A DNA stretch of 64,000 nt from CBDFGT01 sp965247225 (GTDB taxonomy: Bacteria > Pseudomonadota > Alphaproteobacteria > Rhizobiales > Rhizobiaceae): contig CBDFGT010000027.1 in the NCBI GenBank assembly GCA_965247225.1, positions 1 through 64,000 of the forward strand. The letters are read 5' to 3'. The translations under genes and the position numbers were made by a program. Below, in pieces: positions 17,142 to 26,784 of the stretch. Positions within the stretch are counted from its first letter, which is position 1. Every line of letters starts with the position of its first letter. The notes beneath the pieces were generated by a model that did no database searches, had not been told where the DNA came from, and saw only the letters and a program-made list of their open reading frames with translations.

Positions 17142-17265
17142 AAAAGGCTTCTAAAGGGATTCGCATCAAATTGCATGGGGATGATTGAAACCTTCTTCCG
17201 ACCCAAGCTTGCCAGTGCCTTGCGCACTCATTATAGACCGGCTGAAAGCGCAAGGAGCGGGGTTC

Positions 17266-18207
17266 ATGGTATTTTTTCCGCATCGCCATCTGATTGGCAT
17301 CAAGGGGCTGACGGAGCAGGATATTACGCTGTTGCTCGACAGGGCCGATGAAGCTGTACAGATCAGCCGGCAGCGCGAAAAGAAAACCACCTCATTGCGC
17401 GGTCTCACGCAGATCAACCTGTTTTTTGAAGCCTCGACCCGCACGCAGGCCTCTTTCGAGCTGGCCGGAAAACGGCTGGGTGCCGATGTCATGAACATGT
17501 CTGTCGGCAATTCCTCGGTCAAGAAGGGGGAAACGCTGATTGATACGGCGATGACCCTGAATGCCATGCACCCCGACGTGCTGGTCATCCGCCATTCTTC
17601 GGCCGGCGCTGCCGCCCTTCTGGCCCAGAAGGTCTCCTGCTCGGTGGTCAATGCCGGTGACGGGCAGCACGAACACCCCACACAGGCGCTTCTCGATGCC
17701 CTGACCATCCGTCGCGCCAAGGGCAAGCTTTCCCGCATTATCGTGGCCATTTGCGGCGATGTGCTCCACAGCCGTGTCGCCCGCTCCAACATCCTGCTGT
17801 TGAATGCCATGGGGGCCCGCGTGCGTGTTGTCGCTCCGGCAACGCTTCTGCCCTCCGGCATTGCGGACATGGGGGCGGAAGTCTTCCATTCCATGGAAGA
17901 AGGCCTGAAAGATGCCGACGTCGTCATGATGCTGCGTCTGCAGCGCGAGCGCATGTCCGGCTCGTTTGTTCCCTCCGTGCGCGAATATTTCCATTATTAC
18001 GGGCTGGATGCGGAAAAGCTCAAGGCGGCACGCGAAGATGCGCTGGTCATGCATCCCGGTCCGATGAACCGTGGCGTGGAAATTGCCTCCGACATTGCCG
18101 ACGGACCGCAAAGTGTCATTGAAACCCAGGTGGAAATGGGCGTAGCCGTGCGGATGGCCGTCATGGAAACCTTGCTGATCTCTGAAAACCGGGGGCCTCG
18201 CACATGA
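17266..18207 (+). CDS. pyrB: Aspartate carbamoyltransferase catalytic subunit
   Basis: The 313-residue enzyme makes N-carbamoyl-aspartate in pyrimidine synthesis. It has the carbamoyl-phosphate motif FFEASTRTQASFELAGKRLG, the HPTQALLDA motif, and the aspartate-binding region MMLRLQRERM followed by VMHPGPMNRGVEI. The start is ATG 17266, with AAGGAGCGGGG immediately upstream. It overlaps the downstream pyrC-like gene by four bases. No pyrI is present, as expected for alphaproteobacteria, where the subunit is usually held together by the neighbouring pseudo-dihydroorotase. Confidence 0.96.
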   Translation: MVFFPHRHLIGIKGLTEQDITLLLDRADEAVQISRQREKKTTSLRGLTQINLFFEASTRTQASFELAGKRLGADVMNMSVGNSSVKKGETLIDTAMTLNAMHPDVLVIRHSSAGAAALLAQKVSCSVVNAGDGQHEHPTQALLDALTIRRAKGKLSRIIVAICGDVLHSRVARSNILLLNAMGARVRVVAPATLLPSGIADMGAEVFHSMEEGLKDADVVMMLRLQRERMSGSFVPSVREYFHYYGLDAEKLKAAREDALVMHPGPMNRGVEIASDIADGPQSVIETQVEMGVAVRMAVMETLLISENRGPRT

Positions 18208-19490
18208 CATCTGTCGTCTTCAGGAATGCCCGCATCCTTGACCCCTCCTGCAACAGGGATGAAACCGGAACCATCATCGTCCGGGAGGGCGTGATTGTTG
18301 CAGCCGGTGCATCAGCGCAAAACCAGGGCGCACCGGATGGTGCACGCATCGTCGAATGCAACGGAAACCTTGCCATTCCCGGTCTCGTCGATGCCCGTGT
18401 CTTTGCCGGAGAACCCGGCAATGAGCACCGCGAAACCATTGCATCTGCCTCCAGGGCCGCCGCCGCCGGTGGCGTAACCTCGATCATCACCATGCCCGAC
18501 ACGGATCCGGTGATAGATAACATCGCCCTGGTGGAATATGTGCTGAAAACCGCCCGCGACAAGGCTGTCGTGAATGTCTATCCGGCAGCAGCCCTGACCA
18601 AGGGCCTGCGCGGCGATGAAATGACGGAGTTCGGCCTGCTGGGCGAAGCTGGCGCTGTCATGTTCACCAATGGCCGCAAACCTGTGCATGATACACTGGT
18701 CCTGCGGCGCGCCATGACCTATGCCCGCGCCTTCAACGCCGTCATCGCGATGGAAACCCGCGATCAATATCTGGGTGACGATGGCGTGATGAACGAGGGG
18801 CTGCTGGCCAGCTGGCTTGGCCTGTCCGGCATTCCGCGTGAAGCCGAAATCATTCCTCTGGAGCGTGACCTGCGCATCGCCGCCTTGACCGGCGGGCGCT
18901 ATCATGCCGCAAAAATTTCCCTGCCGGAATCGGTTGAAGCCATTGTGACCGCCCGCAAACGCGGTGCAAACGTTACCTGCGGCATTTCCATAAACCACCT
19001 GTCCCTCAATGAAAATGATATTGGCGAATACCGGACATTCTTCAAGCTGTCGCCACCGCTGCGCGGCGAAGACGACCGCATGGCCATGGTGGAGGCGCTG
19101 GAAAATGGCCATATCGATATCATCGTATCCTCACATGACCCACAGGATGTCGATACCAAGCGCCTGCCCTTTGCCGATGCGGCAGATGGAGCGGTGGGGC
19201 TGGAAACCATGCTGTCGGCAGCACTGCGCCTCTATCACAGCGGTCAGGTTTCACTGATGCGGCTGATTGATGCCATGTCGACGCGACCGGCCAGAATTTT
19301 CGGTCTTCCGGCAGGAACACTGCAACCTGGCGCCAAAGCCGATATTGCCATCATTGACCTGAACGAACCGTGGATTGTTGCCAGGGAACAGCTTGTGTCA
19401 CTGTCCAAAAACACACCATTTGAAAATGCCCGGTTCTCCGGGCGTGTTCTGGAAACCTGTGTGGCTGGCAAACAGGTTTATGCCATCTGA
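18204..19490 (+). CDS. pyrC: Dihydroorotase-like protein lacking the HxH metal motif (pseudo-PyrC)
   Basis: The 428-residue amidohydrolase-fold protein aligns with class I dihydroorotase across its length, but the active-site pattern is replaced. Where active enzymes have DMHVHLREPG, this one has DARVFAGEPG (residues 63-72), so both metal-binding histidines and the substrate arginine are gone. The late DHAPH region reads SSHDPQD. By analogy with the pyrBC' pairs of Pseudomonas, it is probably a structural partner of PyrB, with the active dihydroorotase encoded elsewhere. The four-base overlap with pyrB supports a complex. It is commonly annotated as pyrC. Confidence 0.9.
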   Translation: MTSVVFRNARILDPSCNRDETGTIIVREGVIVAAGASAQNQGAPDGARIVECNGNLAIPGLVDARVFAGEPGNEHRETIASASRAAAAGGVTSIITMPDTDPVIDNIALVEYVLKTARDKAVVNVYPAAALTKGLRGDEMTEFGLLGEAGAVMFTNGRKPVHDTLVLRRAMTYARAFNAVIAMETRDQYLGDDGVMNEGLLASWLGLSGIPREAEIIPLERDLRIAALTGGRYHAAKISLPESVEAIVTARKRGANVTCGISINHLSLNENDIGEYRTFFKLSPPLRGEDDRMAMVEALENGHIDIIVSSHDPQDVDTKRLPFADAADGAVGLETMLSAALRLYHSGQVSLMRLIDAMSTRPARIFGLPAGTLQPGAKADIAIIDLNEPWIVAREQLVSLSKNTPFENARFSGRVLETCVAGKQVYAI

Positions 19491-19506
19491 TCCGGAGAGG
19501 AATATC

Positions 19507-20121
19507 ATGTCGGATATCGGTTTGTTCCAGTTTGATCTGCCTGTTGTGGCCCTGAGCTGGATTTTTGGCTATCTGCTAGGCTCCATACCTTTTGGCCTTG
19601 TGCTGACCCGTGCGGCTGGCCTTGGCGATGTGCGCAGCATAGGGTCCGGCAATATCGGTGCAACCAATGTCCTGCGCACAGGCAGCAAGAAACTTGCCGC
19701 CGCAACCCTTCTGCTGGATGCCTTCAAGGGTACGGTGGCGTGTCTCATAGCCGGGTATTGGGGCATGGAAGCCGGAATCATGGCCGGATTCGGCGCATTT
19801 ACCGGCCATTTGTTTCCGGCCTGGCTGCGTTTCAGGGGCGGAAAAGGCGTTGCAACCTATCTTGGTGTCGTCCTGGGTCTTGCGCCATGGATGGCACTGG
19901 TCTTTGCCATCGTCTGGCTGGCCCTTGCATTTTTGTTGCGGTATTCTTCTTTGGCTGCGCTGGTTGCAACTCTGGCGGTTCCCGTTGTAGAATACATCAC
20001 AGGTGACCCGCGGCTGACTCTCCTGTTTGCCGTCATGGCTCTGATAACCTGGCTCAAGCACCGGGCCAATATTGTACGTCTCATAAACGGGACCGAGAGC
20101 AAGATCGGATCGAAAGGATAG
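19507..20121 (+). CDS. plsY: Glycerol-3-phosphate acyltransferase PlsY
   Basis: The 204-residue integral membrane enzyme uses acyl-phosphate to acylate position 1 of glycerol-3-phosphate, the first step of phospholipid synthesis. Its three active-site motifs are clear: GSGNIGATNVLR, GHLFPAWLRFRGGKGVAT and WLKHRANIVRLINGTE. Hydrophobic spans fit the five-helix topology. ATG 19507 follows GGAGAGG; the earlier in-frame start lies inside the pyrC-like gene. It is followed by dprA after three bases. Confidence 0.95.
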   Translation: MSDIGLFQFDLPVVALSWIFGYLLGSIPFGLVLTRAAGLGDVRSIGSGNIGATNVLRTGSKKLAAATLLLDAFKGTVACLIAGYWGMEAGIMAGFGAFTGHLFPAWLRFRGGKGVATYLGVVLGLAPWMALVFAIVWLALAFLLRYSSLAALVATLAVPVVEYITGDPRLTLLFAVMALITWLKHRANIVRLINGTESKIGSKG

Positions 20122-20124
20122 TCA

Positions 20125-21273
20125 ATGTCTGGCAGCGCAGGTTCCAAAGGGGTTGCGCTGACCGAAAAACAGAGAATCGCCTGGCTGCGGCTGATCAGAA
20201 GCGACAATGTCGGCCCCGCCACCTTCCGTGATCTGATCAATCATTTCGGATCGGCCGACAAGGCCCTTTCCATGCTGCCGGAACTTTCCCGACGCGGCGG
20301 CGCGATGAAATCCATCCGCATAGCCGGCGAAGACGATGTGTTGCGGGAACTGGATATCGCCCACAGGCTCAATGCACGCTTTGTCGGCATTGGCGAACCC
20401 GATTATCCGCAGGCCCTGCGCCAGATTGAAGGTGCGCCGCCCCTTCTGGCCGTCAAGGGCAATGCAGCCGTCACATCTGGCCCGGCCATCGGGATTGTCG
20501 GATCGCGAAACGCCTCCGTCAGCGGTGCAAAATTTGCAGGCATGATCGCACGCGACTGCGGACGGGCGCAATATACCATCATTTCCGGTCTCGCGCGTGG
20601 CATAGATACCGCAGCCCATCGCGCCAGCCTTGATACCGGTACGATTGCCGCCATGGCAGGCGGTCTCGACCAGCCCTACCCGCCGGAAAATATCGGCCTG
20701 CTGAATGAAATATGGTCCGGAAACGGAATGGCTATTTCCGAAATGCCGTTCGGCTGGGAACCGCGTGCGCGGGATTTTCCAAGACGCAACCGGCTTATTG
20801 CCGGCGTGGCGCTGGGTGTTGTGGTCATCGAGGCCGCGGAACGTTCCGGCTCACTGATCACCGCCAGAAGGGCTGCCGATTTCGGCAGGCTGGTATTTGC
20901 CGTTCCCGGATCACCGCTGGATCCACGCTGCCATGGAACCAACGGATTGCTGAAGGAAGGCGCTATTGTCACCACGCAGGCCAAAGACGTTCTGGAGGCC
21001 CTGGCACCATTGACCCGCCGCGATCTGTTTTCTCCACAGGATATTGCCGAGCCGGCATATGATGAAAAGACGCTTGTTGCGGAACCGGACGACAGTGAAC
21101 GTTCCAGAATCATCCAGGCGCTCGGTCCAACGCCTGTCGAAATTGACGATATTATCCGCCATACCCGAATCAATGCGGCGATTGTTTACCTTGTATTGCT
21201 GGAACTGGACCTCGCCGGACGTTTAACGCGCAACGCGGGTGGCCTTGTTTCTCTCGAAATGACGACTGTCTGA
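20125..21273 (+). CDS. dprA: DNA-processing protein DprA
   Basis: The 382-residue protein loads RecA on incoming single-stranded DNA during transformation. An N-terminal SAM-like region (ENVGPATFRDL-like, here NVGPATFRDLINHFG) precedes the Rossmann core with GIVGSRNASVSGAKFA, IISGLARGIDTAAHRASL and TIAAMAGGLDQPYPPEN. PGSPLDPRCHGTNGLLKEGA is the usual end of the core. The last 70 residues are a winged-helix domain (IDDIIRHTRINAAIVYLVLLEL). Its 3' end is overlapped by a small gene on the opposite strand. Confidence 0.95.
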   Translation: MSGSAGSKGVALTEKQRIAWLRLIRSDNVGPATFRDLINHFGSADKALSMLPELSRRGGAMKSIRIAGEDDVLRELDIAHRLNARFVGIGEPDYPQALRQIEGAPPLLAVKGNAAVTSGPAIGIVGSRNASVSGAKFAGMIARDCGRAQYTIISGLARGIDTAAHRASLDTGTIAAMAGGLDQPYPPENIGLLNEIWSGNGMAISEMPFGWEPRARDFPRRNRLIAGVALGVVVIEAAERSGSLITARRAADFGRLVFAVPGSPLDPRCHGTNGLLKEGAIVTTQAKDVLEALAPLTRRDLFSPQDIAEPAYDEKTLVAEPDDSERSRIIQALGPTPVEIDDIIRHTRINAAIVYLVLLELDLAGRLTRNAGGLVSLEMTTV

Positions 21274-21456
21274 AATTTGGCGCGAAGCCTGTACCTCGCC
21301 TGCCTCCACATAAGCCATTTCAATCAAATAGGATAAAAGATCGGCATTTTCGCTTTTGGCAACATTGCGAAGTTCGCTCAGCATGTCTTTGACATAGGCG
21401 ATGTTTTCGGACGACCGGTCAGGATCAGAGGAAAATTTCTTTTTTTGTTCGGTCAT
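21223..21456 (-). CDS. Conserved small protein of unknown function, convergent with dprA
   Basis: About 77 residues starting MTEQKKKFSSDPDRSSEN. A helical core, YVKDMLSELRNVAKSENADLLSYLIEMAYVEAGE, looks like a small alpha-helical protein of the kind annotated as hypothetical in many Rhizobiales. Stretches of Lys and Ser at the start and of Arg at the end flank the core. ATG 21456 has GGACTGGAA upstream; the in-frame start at 21528 adds unlikely sequence. It overlaps the dprA 3' end by 51 bases on the other strand. Function unknown. Confidence 0.65.
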   Translation of the reverse strand: MTEQKKKFSSDPDRSSENIAYVKDMLSELRNVAKSENADLLSYLIEMAYVEAGEVQASRQISDSRHFERNKATRVAR

Positions 21457-21707
21457 TTCCAGTCCGTGAAAAGGTTTATAAAGGTTTGACAAAGCGGGTG
21501 TCATTACACAGGATTCAAGATAATCCATTTATCATTAATTGCAATAGGTTTTCAAACCCCAAAAGGTTGTATGACGTTGTATCGCCAAATATTCAAATTT
21601 GGCACTTGACCACAGGGCAAAGCCTGTCCATGTCGAAAAGTGCCGTTTTTTCTGGCGCAGGTTTCGCGGCTGTAACAAGACCGCGCAATGAGGTTCAAAG
21701 AGCAGTC

Positions 21708-24401
21708 ATGAATGTAGTCGTGGTCGAATCGCCTGCCAAGGCAAAGACAATCAACAAGTACCTGGGGCCGGGCTATACCGTACTGGCGTCCTTCGGTCAC
21801 GTTCGTGATCTCCCGGCCAAGGACGGGTCTGTTCTTCCCGACCAGGATTTTGAAATGCTTTGGGAAGTGGATGGTGCCTCCGCCAAGAGGATGAAGGACA
21901 TTGCCGACGCTGTCAAAGGGTCTGACGGCCTGTTTCTCGCAACCGACCCTGACCGCGAGGGTGAGGCTATTTCCTGGCATGTTCTGGATCTTCTCAAAAA
22001 GAAGAAGCTCCTTGGCACCATGCCGGTCAAGCGGGTTGTTTTCAACGCCATTACCAAAAAGGCCGTACTTGATGCCATGGCCAATCCGCGCGATATCGAT
22101 GTGCCGCTGGTCGATGCCTATCTCGCCCGCCGCGCCCTTGACTATCTGGTGGGGTTCAATCTTTCGCCGGTGTTGTGGCGCAAATTGCCGGGCGCACGCT
22201 CTGCGGGACGGGTCCAGTCTGTTGCCCTGCGTCTGGTCTGCGACCGCGAGTCCGAAATCGAGCGCTTCAACCCGGAAGAATACTGGAATATTTCCGCGTT
22301 GCTGAAAACACCGCGCGGGGATGAATTTGAAGCCAGGCTGGTGTCCAGCGAAGGCAAGCGCCTGCAGACAAAGTCCGTGACCAATGGTGAACATGCAGCC
22401 ACCATCAAGACCATGCTGGAAGGGGCAAGCTTTGTGGTCGACAGCGTTGAGGCCAAACCGGTCAGGCGCAATCCCGGACCTCCGTTTACAACATCGACCT
22501 TGCAGCAGGCCGCCTCTGCGAAGCTCGGCTTTTCCGCCTCCCGAACAATGCAGATCGCCCAGCGCCTTTACGAGGGGATTGATCTTGGCGGTGAAACGGT
22601 CGGTCTGATCACCTATATGCGTACTGATGGCGTGCAGATGGCACCGGAAGCGACAGACGCTGCCAGACGCGCGATTGTCGACCAGTTCGGCGAGCGTTAC
22701 CAGCCGGAAAAGCCGCGCTTTTATTCGGCCAAGGCGAAGAATGCCCAGGAAGCCCACGAAGCCATCCGTCCGACAGATTTCAGCCGCTCGCCGGACAAGG
22801 TTCGCCATCGTCTCGATGCCGACCAGTTGAAACTTTATGACCTGATCTGGAAACGCGGCATTGCCTCGCAGATGGCATCTGCCGAAATCGAGCGCACAAC
22901 AGTGGAAATTCTGGCTGAAAATGGCGCACAGAAAGCCGGATTGCGGGCTGTTGGCTCGGTCATCCGTTTCGACGGCTTTATTGCCGCCTATACCGACCAG
23001 AAGGAAGATGGCGAACAGGGTGATGACGGTGATGAGGATGGTCGCCTGCCGGAGATCAATGCGCGCGAAACCTGCGCCCGCCAGAAGATCAATGCGTCGC
23101 AGCATTTCACCGAACCACCACCACGCTATTCCGAAGCCTCGCTGATCAAGAAGATGGAAGAGCTTGGCATTGGCCGTCCTTCCACCTATGCCGCAACGCT
23201 CTCGACCCTGCGGGATCGCGAATATGTCACGATCGACAAGCGCAAGCTGATACCGGAAGCCAAGGGCCGTCTCGTGACTGCCTTCCTGGGATCGTTCTTT
23301 GCGCGGTATGTGGAATATGATTTCACGGCAGATCTGGAGGAAAAGCTGGACCGCATTTCGGCAGGCGAGCTGAACTGGAAAGATGTTCTGCGCGATTTCT
23401 GGACCGCTTTCCACGCCCAGATTGATGGCACAAAGGAATTGCGGGTGACCAACGTTCTGGATGCGCTCAACGAGGAGCTGGCACCGCTGGTTTTCCCGAA
23501 ACGCGAGGATGGCAGCAACCCGCGCATCTGTCAGGTGTGCGGAACCGGCAACCTGTCACTGAAGCTCGGCAAATATGGCGCATTCGTCGGCTGCTCAAAC
23601 TATCCGGATTGCTCCTTCACCCGACAGCTCTCCTCAGACGCCAATGGTGATAATGAAGCTGCCGTTTCCAACGAACCCGTCAACTTCGGCAGGGATCCCC
23701 ATACCGGCGAGGACATTACCCTGCGGACCGGACGTTTCGGCCCTTATGTGCAGCGCGGAGACGGCAAGGAAGCCAAACGCGCCAGCCTGCCGAAGGGCTG
23801 GAAAGTCGAGATGATGGACCATGAAAAGGCATTGGCGCTCCTGTCGCTGCCAAGGGACATCGGCCAGCATCCCGAAACAGGAAAAATGATTTCCTCCGGT
23901 ATCGGCCGTTACGGACCATTCCTGCTGCATGACGGCTCCTATGCCAATCTGGAATCCGTGGAAGATGTCTTTTCCGTGGGCCTGAACCGGGCTGTTGCTG
24001 TTTTGGCCGACAAGAAGGCCAATGGCGGCGGAGCCCGCAAGGGCGGTACGCCGGCGGCCCTGAAAGATCTGGGAGCCCACCCGGAGGGCGGTTCCGTAAC
24101 CGTGCGTGACGGGAAATACGGCCCCTATGTCAATTGGGGCAAGATCAACGCCACCCTGCCAAAAGCCAGGGATCCGCAATCGGTAACGCTTGAGGAAGCC
24201 ATTGCCTTGCTGGTTGAAAAAGCCGGAAAAGCACCTTCCACCAAAGGCAAGGCCAAAGCGGCACCCAAGCCAAAGGCTGCACCCAAGGCGAAATCCGCAG
24301 CATCCGCAGACACAAAGACCAGGGCAACGGCCAAAAAATCGGCAGCAAAGCCGAAGGCTGCGGCAAGGGCCAAACCGGCTGCAAAAGCCAGGAAAGACTG
24401 A
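21708..24401 (+). CDS. topA: DNA topoisomerase I
   Basis: The 897-residue type IA topoisomerase relaxes negative supercoils. The TOPRIM domain starts MNVVVVESPAKAKTINKYLG and has ATDPDREGEAISWH. The active tyrosine is in GLITYMRTDG (about residue 325). The C-terminal zinc-ribbon region contains CQVCGTGNLSLKLGKYGAF with CSNYPDC, followed by topoisomerase C-terminal repeats (RFGPYVQRGDG, KYGPYVNWGK). It ends in a 55-residue tail of Lys, Ala and Pro. The frame is open 74 codons upstream, but ATG 21708 is the family start. Confidence 0.97.
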   Translation: MNVVVVESPAKAKTINKYLGPGYTVLASFGHVRDLPAKDGSVLPDQDFEMLWEVDGASAKRMKDIADAVKGSDGLFLATDPDREGEAISWHVLDLLKKKKLLGTMPVKRVVFNAITKKAVLDAMANPRDIDVPLVDAYLARRALDYLVGFNLSPVLWRKLPGARSAGRVQSVALRLVCDRESEIERFNPEEYWNISALLKTPRGDEFEARLVSSEGKRLQTKSVTNGEHAATIKTMLEGASFVVDSVEAKPVRRNPGPPFTTSTLQQAASAKLGFSASRTMQIAQRLYEGIDLGGETVGLITYMRTDGVQMAPEATDAARRAIVDQFGERYQPEKPRFYSAKAKNAQEAHEAIRPTDFSRSPDKVRHRLDADQLKLYDLIWKRGIASQMASAEIERTTVEILAENGAQKAGLRAVGSVIRFDGFIAAYTDQKEDGEQGDDGDEDGRLPEINARETCARQKINASQHFTEPPPRYSEASLIKKMEELGIGRPSTYAATLSTLRDREYVTIDKRKLIPEAKGRLVTAFLGSFFARYVEYDFTADLEEKLDRISAGELNWKDVLRDFWTAFHAQIDGTKELRVTNVLDALNEELAPLVFPKREDGSNPRICQVCGTGNLSLKLGKYGAFVGCSNYPDCSFTRQLSSDANGDNEAAVSNEPVNFGRDPHTGEDITLRTGRFGPYVQRGDGKEAKRASLPKGWKVEMMDHEKALALLSLPRDIGQHPETGKMISSGIGRYGPFLLHDGSYANLESVEDVFSVGLNRAVAVLADKKANGGGARKGGTPAALKDLGAHPEGGSVTVRDGKYGPYVNWGKINATLPKARDPQSVTLEEAIALLVEKAGKAPSTKGKAKAAPKPKAAPKAKSAASADTKTRATAKKSAAKPKAAARAKPAAKARKD

Positions 24402-24403
24402 CC

Positions 24404-26782
24404 GTGGCAAGAAACCCGCGCGACATGAGCGATATTCCTGGCCGTCGGGCTGGCCTGCCGGGAACGCGAACAACGGCAAGGAAGCCGAAGATCCGTATCC
24501 ATGACGGTGAGACGCCGCCTGTGGACGGTGAAATGCCCGCGCGGGAAATTCTTCTGCGGTTTATCTCAGAACACCCGGAGAAGGCATCCAAGCGCGAAAT
24601 TGCCAAGGCATTCGGCCTGAAAGGAGACCGGCGCGTGGAACTGAAAGAGTTTCTGCGCGAACTGGAAGAAGAGGGCATGGTGGAAAAGCGCCGCAAGTCG
24701 CTTGTGCGCCCCGGCGCCCTGCCCCCGGTGACCGTTCTGGATATTACCACCCGCGACAAGGACGGCGAACTGATTGGACGCCCCGCCGAATGGCTGGAGG
24801 AAAACGGTGTGGCCCCGGCCGTCGCCATACGTCAGTCCCCGGCGCGAGACAGGGGCAAGACGCCTGTTGCGGGCCTCGGCGACCGGATTCTGGCCAAAAT
24901 TTTCCCGGCATCCGACCGCGGCGGGCCGGCCTATACGGCACGGATTATCAGGGTTATCGACCGGCGCAAGAATGCCGGAATGGGCGTGTTTCGCGAAACA
25001 CCGGGTGGTGGTGGCCGCATCATGCCGATTGACAAGCGCGGCGAGGAGCAGGTTGTCGGCCCCGACGACGTGAAAGATGCGAAGGATGGTGATCTGGTCG
25101 AGGTTGACATCACCCGCTCCGGCCGTTTTGGCCTTGCCCGGGCCAAAGTGCTGTCTGTGGTCGGTTCTGTCGCCACGGAAAAGGCGATCTCGATGATTGC
25201 CATTCATGCCCATGGCATTCCCTATATTTTCTCCGGGGATGTGCTGAAAGAAGCGGATGCGGCAAAGCCCGCCACCTTCACCCGCCGTGAGGACTGGCGT
25301 CATGTCCCGCTGATCACCATTGATCCGGCAGACGCCAAGGACCATGACGACGCCGTCTATGCCGAAACAGATCCCTCCCCGGACAATCCCGGCGGCATTA
25401 TCGTCACCGTCGCCATTGCCGATGTCTCCTGGTATGTGCGCACCAACTCCGCCCTCGACCGCGAGGCGATCAAACGTGGAAATTCGGTCTATTTCCCGGA
25501 CAGGGTTGTGCCGATGTTGCCGGAACGCATTTCCAATGACCTGTGCTCGCTCAGGGAAGGTGTTGACCGTCCGGCCATTGCGGTGCGCATGACATTTTCA
25601 AAGGAAGGGCGCAAGGCCGGCCACACATTCCACCGCATCATGATGCGCAGTCACGCCAAACTGTCCTACCAGCAGGCACAGGCGGCTGTGGACGGCAATC
25701 CGGACGACCAGACCAGGCCTGTCCTTGATACGATCCTGCGCCCGCTCTACCACGCCTATGATGTGATGACGCTGGGGCGCGACCGTCGCCAGCCGCTGGA
25801 ACTGGACTTGCCGGAGCGCAAGATCCTCTTGACACCGGACGGCAAGGTCGACCGGGTGATTGTGCCGCCGCGGCTCGACGCCCACCGCCTGATTGAGGAA
25901 ATGATGATCCAGGCCAATGTCTGTGCGGCAGAGACCCTGGAAAAGAAGCGCCAGCCGTTGCTGTTTCGCATCCACGACGCACCGTCACTGGCCAAGCAGG
26001 AAACCCTGCGCGAATTTCTGGGCACCCTGGATTTCAGCCTGATGAAAGGTGGAAACCTGCGGGCCAACCATTTCAATGGCATATTGTTAAAGGCAAAGGA
26101 CACGCCGCACCAGACCATGGTGAGCGAGATGGTGCTGCGCAGCCAGAGCCAGGCAATCTACAGTCCGGAAAATATTGGTCATTTTGGCCTGAACCTGCTG
26201 AAATACGCCCATTTCACATCGCCGATCCGCCGCTATGCGGATTTGATCGTGCACCGGGCGCTGGTGGGTGCGCTGGGTCTGGGCGAAGGAGGCATAACGC
26301 CGGATCAGGAAGCTGCCCTTTCCGACATTGCGGCTGAAATTTCCACATTCGAGCGGCGGGCCATGGCCGCCGAACGCGATACGGTTGACCGCCTGATTGC
26401 CCATCACTTGAGCGAAAGGATCGGCGAGGAATTTGATGGCCGGGTCTCCGGTGTCACAAGGGCTGGACTTTTCATCTCCCTGCCGCAATATGGAGCAGAC
26501 GGGTTTGTGCCGGTTTCAACGCTCGGCAGGGATTACTTCGTCCATGACGAGGCAAGGCAGGCGCTTGTCGGGGAAAAGACCGGGCTTGGCTATCGCCTGG
26601 GTGATGATGTCAGGGTGCGACTGGCTGACGCCGTGCCACTGGCTGGGGCTTTGCGATTCGATATGCTAAGTGAAGGAACGAAAATGCCCATGGCGACCCG
26701 TTCTTTCCACAAATCGGGTAGCCGCAATCGCAGTGGAGCCCGGAAAACGCCCGGAACGCGGCCACCGCGCGGAAGGAAATAA
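24404..26782 (+). CDS. rnr: Ribonuclease R
   Basis: The 792-residue RNB-family 3'-5' exoribonuclease degrades structured RNA. An N-terminal winged-helix part (REILLRFISEHPEKASKREIAKAFGL) precedes cold-shock-like domains. The RNB catalytic core follows with DPADAKDHDDAVYAE, where the Asp cluster binds magnesium, and then an S1 domain FDGRVSGVTRAGLFISL. A basic Arg/Gly/Lys tail closes it. The start is GTG 24404, three bases after topA; an in-frame ATG at 24425 is an alternative. It forms a tight run with topA and the DUF983 gene. Confidence 0.96.
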   Translation: MARNPRDMSDIPGRRAGLPGTRTTARKPKIRIHDGETPPVDGEMPAREILLRFISEHPEKASKREIAKAFGLKGDRRVELKEFLRELEEEGMVEKRRKSLVRPGALPPVTVLDITTRDKDGELIGRPAEWLEENGVAPAVAIRQSPARDRGKTPVAGLGDRILAKIFPASDRGGPAYTARIIRVIDRRKNAGMGVFRETPGGGGRIMPIDKRGEEQVVGPDDVKDAKDGDLVEVDITRSGRFGLARAKVLSVVGSVATEKAISMIAIHAHGIPYIFSGDVLKEADAAKPATFTRREDWRHVPLITIDPADAKDHDDAVYAETDPSPDNPGGIIVTVAIADVSWYVRTNSALDREAIKRGNSVYFPDRVVPMLPERISNDLCSLREGVDRPAIAVRMTFSKEGRKAGHTFHRIMMRSHAKLSYQQAQAAVDGNPDDQTRPVLDTILRPLYHAYDVMTLGRDRRQPLELDLPERKILLTPDGKVDRVIVPPRLDAHRLIEEMMIQANVCAAETLEKKRQPLLFRIHDAPSLAKQETLREFLGTLDFSLMKGGNLRANHFNGILLKAKDTPHQTMVSEMVLRSQSQAIYSPENIGHFGLNLLKYAHFTSPIRRYADLIVHRALVGALGLGEGGITPDQEAALSDIAAEISTFERRAMAAERDTVDRLIAHHLSERIGEEFDGRVSGVTRAGLFISLPQYGADGFVPVSTLGRDYFVHDEARQALVGEKTGLGYRLGDDVRVRLADAVPLAGALRFDMLSEGTKMPMATRSFHKSGSRNRSGARKTPGTRPPRGRK

Positions 26783-26784
26783 AC

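Noticed and set aside
21552..23414. A 620-codon open frame on the minus strand opposite topA
   Set aside because: It mirrors the codon pattern of topA, has no family motif and no ribosome site; topA is certain on the plus strand.
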